The translations under genes and the position numbers were made by a program. From JBKQHQ01 sp052148715 (GTDB taxonomy: Bacteria; Pseudomonadota; Alphaproteobacteria; Rhizobiales; Xanthobacteraceae), in contig JBKQHQ010000081.1 of NCBI GenBank assembly GCA_052148715.1, positions 68,593 to 132,592 on the forward strand: a stretch of DNA of 64,000 nucleotides, given 5' to 3'. Position 1 is the first letter of the stretch; each line of letters begins with the position of its first letter. The notes under the pieces are model-generated. The model had not been told where the DNA came from. It did no database searches and saw only the letters and a list, made by a program, of their open reading frames with translations. Shown one piece after another: positions 58,919-64,000 of the stretch.

Positions 58919-59060
58919 TTCACCTCTCCCCGCTTGCGGGGAGAGGTCGGAGCAAGCGCAGTTTTGCGCTTGTTCCGGGTGAGGGGGACTTTCCGCGAGT
59001 CTGAGCCTGTGGAGAGGCCCCCTCACCCGCCATCCTCGCTGGCGCTCGGACGGGTCAGGA
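58919..59060. repeat. dispersed repeat, GGGAGAGGTCGGAGCAAG family, copy 2
   Basis: It contains the hairpin CCTCTCCCCGCTTGCGGGGA followed by GAGG, then GGTCGGAGCAAG, GCGCTTGTTCCGGGTGAGGG, and a distal CCCCCTCACCCG arm complementary to the GTGAGGGGG. It matches 46551-46646 over about 95 bases. It lies between the second TPR gene and a convergent secreted-protein gene. Confidence 0.78.
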
Positions 59061-59069
59061 ACGAAAATC

Positions 59070-59669
59070 TCATTTTTGCGGGCAGGTCAAAGTGAAGCCT
59101 GCTGGCAAAGGATTTCCCCGTCTCTTTCTGTTGACCACCTCTGCAGTGTTCAAGCAATACCTGCGGCTCTTCCCGCAGTCGGACATCGTGCGGCGCAATT
59201 TGGACGGTGCGACCAAGATCTTGTCCGCCTCGGCTGTCTTGCCTTCTCCCGTATTGTCGAACAGATAATCGAGCACATGCTGATAAGCAGCGCACGCACT
59301 AATAGCTTCTGGCGGTTCAGCTTTATCGTTAGCCGATGGCACTCCCGGCTGCTCGGCCGTTGATCCCGGGCACGTTAACGCGAACTCTGTCGGCAACGAC
59401 TGGCCTTCGTTTTTTTCAATCGCCTTTTGTATATTATTCAACGTGTTCACACAATACTTTCTGCTTTTCTGGCAATCGGATATTAGAATCTGCAACCTTT
59501 CCTTGGCCGCGGTGTAATATTTACCACCTGCTTCAAGATTACGTGAGAATTGCGCGTATCCAAAATAATACTCGGAACACGCCTTGTTCGCTTCGGGTGG
59601 ATCGTCGTCGGCCCTTGCCGCTGCTAGAGCGCAACAGGTCGTCGCCAGTATGAGGATCGGCAATCTCAT
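59070..59669 (-). CDS. secreted protein with internal duplication, Rap1a/Tai-like pattern, function unknown
   Basis: A 199-residue protein with signal peptide MRLPILILATTCCALAAARA. Two halves (about 28-101 and 117-198) are homologous: each starts with a Cys in a helix (ACSEYYFGYAQF / ACAAYQHVLDYL), then DCQKSRKYCVNT / DCGKSRRYCLNT, then LPTEFALTCPG / LPAGFTLTCPQ. The paired Cys pattern and the helix-then-LTCP order recall small secreted Rap1a/Tai-type immunity-like proteins, but that link is tentative. Confidence 0.7.
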   Translation of the reverse strand: MRLPILILATTCCALAAARADDDPPEANKACSEYYFGYAQFSRNLEAGGKYYTAAKERLQILISDCQKSRKYCVNTLNNIQKAIEKNEGQSLPTEFALTCPGSTAEQPGVPSANDKAEPPEAISACAAYQHVLDYLFDNTGEGKTAEADKILVAPSKLRRTMSDCGKSRRYCLNTAEVVNRKRRGNPLPAGFTLTCPQK

Positions 59670-60366
59670 GTTCGTCCCGATCTTGCGCCCGCCGGCCGAG
59701 GCGACAACAGCTCGTCAAGCTGAGGTCTGCAAGGCGTCCACCCAGCGGCAGTTTACACCGCGCTGTAGCGGGTTTGCAGTCGTCGCCCCACCTTTTGACC
59801 CGACAGCGCAATCGACTTCGTGTACGCGCTCGGCGGTTTCGAAGTATCGCAGATGCCGGGTGCGACCACCTTGACCCGGGCGCATATTCAGCAACCGCCC
59901 GCACTCCACGCACTTATGCCACAAGACTAGGCGCCTAGACATGCCCGCGATTGCAAGGCCGGGGTACGCGCGAAGCTCCTCTACCGTGGACTTGCCCGGA
60001 CAAGCGGGCCGCCAGTCCAACCAGTCCCCGACATGGCGCAACCGAGTTGCGCCGCTATGGGCCTGGTGCGCATCCACCCCGAATCGGCGGGAGCGACAGA
60101 AAACTCAATCGGTGTCCCGTGAGTTATCCACAGCCGGGAGCTGCCAGTCCCGAGATTTATCCGGCATGCGAGCCGCTAAAAGCGGCCAGTTACGCGACAT
60201 TTGTGACGTTTATGCAACGGCCGCCTACAATTGCACCATTGTCGCCTAAATCGCTGGTATCCGGATAGCGAATCGCCCCAATCTGGCGCCAGCACGGACC
60301 GACTAGTTCCGCGTTCCCCAACAGTTCCGCGTTTCGGTTCAGTCCTCACATAGAAGGGAGACGTCC
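59670..60366. other. long intergenic region upstream of the porin gene
   Basis: Nearly 700 bases without a supportable gene. Several short frames lack coding character. It must hold the promoter of the porin gene to the right and of the secreted-protein gene to the left. A long porin leader is plausible. I see no repeat or RNA gene. Confidence 0.5.
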
Positions 60367-61905
60367 ATGACGCGTATGAAAAACATTTTGCTCGGAACGG
60401 TCGCAACGGCCGCGCTGTCCGCCTTAGCACCCGCGGCCTACGCCGCGGATATGGATGTGAAGGCTCCGGTCGTCGGTGATGTGAAGGTCAGCTTCTTCGG
60501 AACGATTGACGTCGGGGCGTACTGCGGAAGCGCCGTCTCTCCTATGACCGGCAATGGCCTTCCCGACTACTATCTATTTAGCACCCCTAACGTCTCACCG
60601 GGTGCGGGTTGCGCTATCGCCGGTAACGCCCTCGATATATCGAACATTGGCGTGAATGTCGAAAAATCCATGGGATATGGCTTTACGGCCATCGGCCGTC
60701 TCCAGACCTTCTACAATCCGTGGTCCGGAGAGTCCATCAGTGCTCCCGGGAGCATTGTTAGAACTAACAGCCAAACGTTGGGAAACGCGGGAGGGTTTGG
60801 CGACGGGGGCTTTTACGGCCAGCTGCTCAATGGCGACGTCTTTGCGGGCGTGAGTCATCCCGTCTTTGGCACGGTCACGGTCGGACGCCTCAAGACGCTG
60901 GAGTTCGATGACTTCCTGGTGTACGACCCGCAAAATCAATCCCCTGCGTTCTCGATGATCGGCTTCTACGGCTCCCTTGCGGGGGGCGGCGATACCGAGA
61001 ACCGCCGCTGGGACAACGCGATCAAGTATGTCTGGGACAGCGGTCCGTTCCATGCCGCCGCGATGGCTTCGACCGGCATGAATGATGCCTCACAGCAGGG
61101 GGCCTGGTCGGCCGATGTCGGCTTGCACAACGTTCTCGGCGGTCTCTCGGTCGACGGGATATACACCAGCGTAAAAGACGGGGTCGCCGTACTGGGGCCG
61201 TTCGCTGTTACACCACAAAGCAACATACCCCCGACCCAAGCCTTAAGTGGGGTCGGCCTCGAGAATCAGACCAACACTAGGGTTTCGGACAATCAGAGTT
61301 ATGGCGTCATGGCCAAGTACGTGTTCAACCTCGGCGGTTTGCAATCCGGCACTTACACCAAGGCGCCGGCGCCGGCATCGACGCTGACAGTCTATGGCGG
61401 CTGGGAGCACGTCACGCAAAATGACCCCAGCCACCAGATTGTTAACGGCACCAGCCAGGCCGGTGGCTATATCATGGGTTACGTGAACAACTTCGGCTTC
61501 TTGACGCCCGAGCAGATCGACCAATTCTGGGTGGGCGCAAAATATGCGGTCAACCAATGGACCTTTACGGGCGCCTACTACTACCAAGAGCGCAATAGTT
61601 GGCTGGCGGGGACTTTGTCGACGACTAACGCCGGGTACGCTGGCCTGCAAACTTCGTCGGGACCGACGGTTTGCAATCCCACTTCCTCGACAAAGCTCAA
61701 TCAAGGCGCGACTGTGGTCGCTACGCCCTCGAGCAACTGCGGCGGTAACTTCCAGAGCGCGTCCTTCGTCACCGACTATGCGTTCAACAAGTACGTCGAT
61801 ATGTATGCCGGCCTGGTATGGGACGGAATTGCCGGCGGTTACACCAACGGCACCCAGGTGCAATCGCAAGTCATGGGGATAACGGGCTTGCGCCTGAAGT
61901 TCTAG
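60367..61905 (+). CDS. rhizobial-type outer membrane porin
   Basis: A 512-residue protein with signal peptide MTRMKNILLGTVATAALSAL...AYAAD (cleavage near residue 27) and a beta-barrel pattern of alternating aromatic and glycine-rich strands ending in the C-terminal Phe (ITGLRLKF) needed for Bam assembly. GFTAIGRLQTFYNPWSG, FAGVSHPVFGTVTVGRLKTLEFDD and KYVWDSGPFHAAAMASTGM are porin-like strands and loops. The ATG has GGGAG nine bases upstream. A strong terminator follows. Confidence 0.9.
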   Translation: MTRMKNILLGTVATAALSALAPAAYAADMDVKAPVVGDVKVSFFGTIDVGAYCGSAVSPMTGNGLPDYYLFSTPNVSPGAGCAIAGNALDISNIGVNVEKSMGYGFTAIGRLQTFYNPWSGESISAPGSIVRTNSQTLGNAGGFGDGGFYGQLLNGDVFAGVSHPVFGTVTVGRLKTLEFDDFLVYDPQNQSPAFSMIGFYGSLAGGGDTENRRWDNAIKYVWDSGPFHAAAMASTGMNDASQQGAWSADVGLHNVLGGLSVDGIYTSVKDGVAVLGPFAVTPQSNIPPTQALSGVGLENQTNTRVSDNQSYGVMAKYVFNLGGLQSGTYTKAPAPASTLTVYGGWEHVTQNDPSHQIVNGTSQAGGYIMGYVNNFGFLTPEQIDQFWVGAKYAVNQWTFTGAYYYQERNSWLAGTLSTTNAGYAGLQTSSGPTVCNPTSSTKLNQGATVVATPSSNCGGNFQSASFVTDYAFNKYVDMYAGLVWDGIAGGYTNGTQVQSQVMGITGLRLKF

Positions 61906-62278
61906 CCGAGCTTGGCTCCTCCGACTTAAAGGCCGCCTCGTGCGGCCTTTTTGTCGTTGTGCGCTCTTGAGCGCGTCCCGTTTGTGCGCAGTCCCTGAGA
62001 GCATGGAAGTGCTTGAAGCGCTCGTCAGCGAGGCCCTTTAGGGCGACCCTAGCCCAGGCTAGGCAGCTTGATCGTCGTGACTGCGACTCTTCCATTTCGT
62101 TTTTTTTGCCGCGGGGAAAACAAAAAAGGCCGAAATGCGAAAGGCGCCCGATTAGATTATTAAGGAATACGCAAAGGTCCTTTTGCGATTGTGGCGATTT
62201 AAAAATCGCCGAACCTCCTATGTCTGGCTCGTAGCCACGGTGCCCTGCCGTGGGTAAGTCAAGCTCAGGAGAATGACC
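61906..62278. other. intergenic region between porin and small secreted-protein gene
   Basis: About 370 bases containing the porin terminator (61928-61952) and an A/T-homopolymer-rich patch (62095-62130). No gene or repeat is visible besides the promoter expected for the small secreted protein. Confidence 0.45.
61928..61952 (+). terminator. rho-independent terminator of the porin gene
   Basis: AAAGGCCGC pairs with GCGGCCTTT around a short loop (TCGT), followed by a run of T, 23 bases after the porin stop. Confidence 0.9.
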
Positions 62279-62494
62279 ATGTTGATCAGGAACAGATTAG
62301 TCATTGCCGCGGCGCTCTTCGGCGTCGCGTCCTCGATGACGGTTGCGCATGCTGAAACGGCCTACGAGCGCAACGGCCGCGTTATCGACAGTCAAGGTTG
62401 GAGATATACCAACGGGAATTGGGATAACTCTTGCTTCCGCACTCTTGGTTATCTCTCGTCCGCGGACGCGTGTGCCGGCCACGGGGGTGGTTGA
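62279..62494 (+). CDS. small secreted protein, DSxGWRYxNGxW family, member 1
   Basis: A 71-residue precursor with a signal peptide (LIRNRLVIAAALFGVASSMT, cleavage near VAHA). The mature peptide is about 45 residues and carries RVIDSQGWRYTNGNWDNSCF then RTLGYLSSADACAG, with two Cys. AGGAG lies seven bases before the second ATG (62279), so I start there, not at the ATG two codons earlier. Close paralogues lie at 62663-62995 (minus) and 63655-63867. Function unknown. Confidence 0.75.
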   Translation: MLIRNRLVIAAALFGVASSMTVAHAETAYERNGRVIDSQGWRYTNGNWDNSCFRTLGYLSSADACAGHGGG

Positions 62495-62575
62495 TAAGAA
62501 CAGCATCTGACCCCAGTCGGCGAATAGAAGTGCGCTGGGATCTCAGGCAAAAGCCGTCGGTGACGCCCGCACAAA

Positions 62576-62611
62576 GTCAACACCGGAGGTCGGACCTCCT
62601 CTGGTGTTGAC
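62576..62611. terminator. bidirectional hairpin between convergent small secreted-protein genes
   Basis: GTCAACACC (62576-62584) pairs with GGTGTTGAC (62603-62611), with an inner GGAGGTC/GACCTCC stem. It lies between the ends of two converging genes. T tracts are weak. Confidence 0.6.
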
Positions 62612-62662
62612 GCCCTCTTCGGCGGATGGCCGCCTAGCTATCGCCCATCGCGGCATCAAATC

Positions 62663-62995
62663 CTAGCGCCTACCAGCTCCTGCGCATGCGTCGGCATCGG
62701 ACATATAGCTAAGATTGAAACAACCACTGTGCCAATAGCCATTAAAATATCTCCAACCCCGGCTATCGATAGGGCTCCCATCGGGTGACTGCCGGCCGTA
62801 AGGCGCGGAGCCGTAAGGCGCTGGATGGTAATGGTACGACCGATACCGGTACTCGTCGTATTGCACAGCCTGGACTTCCGGGGCGATGCGGGCTGCGGTC
62901 GATTGCGTCCCGCCGGGGAAGGCCAGCGCTTGGCCCGTCATCAGCGGCATTATCGAAGCGCCGGCCAAGCCGGCAAGCATAGCCAACTTGCGCAT
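62663..62995 (-). CDS. small secreted protein, DSxGWRYxNGxW family, member 2 (extended form)
   Basis: A 110-residue precursor. Signal peptide MRKLAMLAGLAGASIMPLMTGQALAFP, then a 50-residue Tyr/Pro/His-rich linker (YDEYRYRSYHYHPAPYGSAP), then the family domain PIDSRGWRYFNGYWHSGCFN then LSYMSDADACAGAG with two Cys. It has the same C-terminal signature as the genes at 62279 and 63655 but a different leader and linker. Confidence 0.75.
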   Translation of the reverse strand: MRKLAMLAGLAGASIMPLMTGQALAFPGGTQSTAARIAPEVQAVQYDEYRYRSYHYHPAPYGSAPYGRQSPDGSPIDSRGWRYFNGYWHSGCFNLSYMSDADACAGAGRR

Positions 62996-63327
62996 GTTAC
63001 ATTTCCTCCCGATGGTGCGGCGGTATCGCCGGGCAGCAATGAGCCTCGTGCTGCCGCGGTTCGGCCACAGTCTATCGCCCGTTGGCAGAACGCGGAACGC
63101 CGATTGAAGTTCCGGAAATATCCTCGCAAGTCATCATCGGGCGCTGGCGTCCTGGACCCGCTTTTTTAGCACGCGGCCGATGCGCCGTCACGAAAAACAA
63201 GCCCGGCAGGTAGATAGGTAGCGCGCTCGCTCATGGGAGCCGAATTGGCCGCCGGTCGACAACAGCCGTCCACGGAGCAAGCCGCCACACAACGCAGATC
63301 ATAACCAGAGGACGCGGGACTGCGGCG

Positions 63328-63405
63328 GCTTCGCACGCGGTCGTCATCGCGGCGAACGATCATCCGGAATCCGTCGCGTTTGACTTCGTGCACCCATTCC
63401 CGGCC
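63328..63405 (-). pseudogene. remnant of an ATP-dependent DNA ligase gene
   Basis: The minus-strand frame reads PGREWVHEVKRDGFRMIVRR then DDDRVR. This matches the active-site region of LigD-type ligases, where the Lys in E-x-K-x-DG is adenylylated. Nothing else of the roughly 300-residue domain is present around it, so it is a short relic. Confidence 0.5.
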
Positions 63406-63654
63406 GGGTAGGCACCTCGCGTGCGGGCGTCGGCATGCATGGCGCAATGACACAGAACAGCAAGTGCTTAGCGGCGCGCGGAAATGCGGCAGCTGCTATC
63501 AAACTATCGCGATCGCGCAACTTCGATCGTCGGCGGGCGTTCGCGCTGAAGGGGCGACGCTTGTGGCAGAGCCGCTGGTTGGGGCCAGGTCAAACTTACG
63601 ATAGACCGTTGCCGCCCCGGGCGGCCCGCCATCGGTCAGTTCAGGAGAATGATC

Positions 63655-63867
63655 ATGTTAACCAGGAATAAGCTGATCGTTGCCGCAGCGCTGCTGGCTT
63701 TCTCGGGAGTGGCCGCGCAGGCTCAAACGGTTGTCGGCCCCAACCGAGGCCGTATTACAGATAGTCAGGGTTGGAGATATTGGAATGGCAACTGGGATAA
63801 CAGTTGCTTCCGCACTCTTGATTATCTCTCCTCCATGTCCGCGTGCAGCGGAGGGGGTGGTCAATAA
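63655..63867 (+). CDS. small secreted protein, DSxGWRYxNGxW family, member 3
   Basis: A 70-residue precursor. Signal peptide LTRNKLIVAAALLAFSGVAA (cleavage near AQAQ), mature part with RITDSQGWRYWNGNWDNSCF then RTLDYLSSMSACSGGGGQ and two Cys. The leader and ribosome site (TTCAGGAGAATGATC before the ATG) match those of the gene at 62279, so this is a recent duplication including the 5' region. The start at 63655 is chosen by the AGGAG spacing. Confidence 0.75.
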   Translation: MLTRNKLIVAAALLAFSGVAAQAQTVVGPNRGRITDSQGWRYWNGNWDNSCFRTLDYLSSMSACSGGGGQ

Positions 63868-64000
63868 GAAAGGCCTTATTTGCAGCCAGCGCCTGGCTGA
63901 AGAGGGGGAGACCAAGGGAAATCCCCATGGGGAGGCGCCGGTTGCCGGTCAAGCTTCACGGATCATTTGATAGGCAACGGAGGCGGGGCCCGGCAATGCG
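63868..64000. other. right end of window, no gene seen
   Basis: 133 bases after the last small secreted-protein gene. No open frame with coding character and no clear terminator. The sequence ends in GC-rich DNA. Confidence 0.4.

Overview
The window looks like chromosomal DNA of a soil alphaproteobacterium of the Hyphomicrobiales (Bradyrhizobium / Rhodopseudomonas / Xanthobacteraceae type). The signs are high GC throughout, many catabolic gene sets with ABC or Bug-type solute receptors, a rhizobial-type porin, DUF2336 and DUF2189 proteins, several families of dispersed palindromic repeats, and a tRNA-His with A73 and no G-1, an alphaproteobacterial trait. I see no rRNA, CRISPR array, insertion sequence or phage module.

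Layout. 1-7.5 kb: end of a luciferase-like flavin oxidoreductase, a sterol-desaturase-type hydroxylase, a GGDEF-EAL c-di-GMP protein, a DUF2336 protein, a DUF938 methyltransferase and an alpha/beta hydrolase. 8-13 kb: a GntR/UTRA regulator, a CMD-fold protein, a Bug/TctC receptor, a 3-hydroxybenzoate 6-hydroxylase-like monooxygenase and a MetE-like zinc methyltransferase. 13-23.6 kb: a GntR/FCD regulator, then a one-direction run of receptor, ABC ATPase, two permeases, aldehyde dehydrogenase, CoA transferase, enoyl-CoA hydratase, MmgE/PrpD and SDR, i.e. uptake and CoA-dependent breakdown of one carbon source. An 11-bp site shared by the MetE-like promoter and the receptor promoter suggests one regulon. 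24.9-31 kb: livH-livM-livK-livG-livF plus a cytosine-deaminase-like amidohydrolase.

31-45.6 kb: a MarR-GNAT fusion divergent from a succinate-semialdehyde-type dehydrogenase with paired palindromes between them, an orphan CoxL-like molybdenum subunit, an ACMSD-type amidohydrolase, an Ldh2-type dehydrogenase, a TacA/TacT-like toxin-antitoxin pair, a Gfo/Idh/MocA oxidoreductase, a gamma-glutamyltransferase-like protein, and a Tat-exported molybdenum hydroxylase with its 2Fe-2S subunit.

45.8-49.05 kb is the most unusual part: a loose array of 12 tRNA or tRNA-like genes, all on the minus strand, all with an encoded CCA end and with 12 different anticodons (CCA, GTG, CAT, TTG, TTC, TCC, GCA, CTG, CTC, GTT, TGC, GAA). 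Several depart from canonical structure. Between them sit two small secreted proteins, an orphan ribbon-helix-helix antitoxin with a cut-off PIN toxin remnant, and two repeat elements.

49-64 kb: a VOC protein, an OafA-type acyltransferase with SGNH domain, a lipoprotein, two tandem paralogous TPR / O-GlcNAc-transferase-like glycosyltransferases with duplicated upstream sequence, a secreted protein with an internal duplication, a porin, and three small secreted proteins sharing a DSxGWRYxNGxW...CF...AC signature, with a DNA-ligase gene remnant among them.
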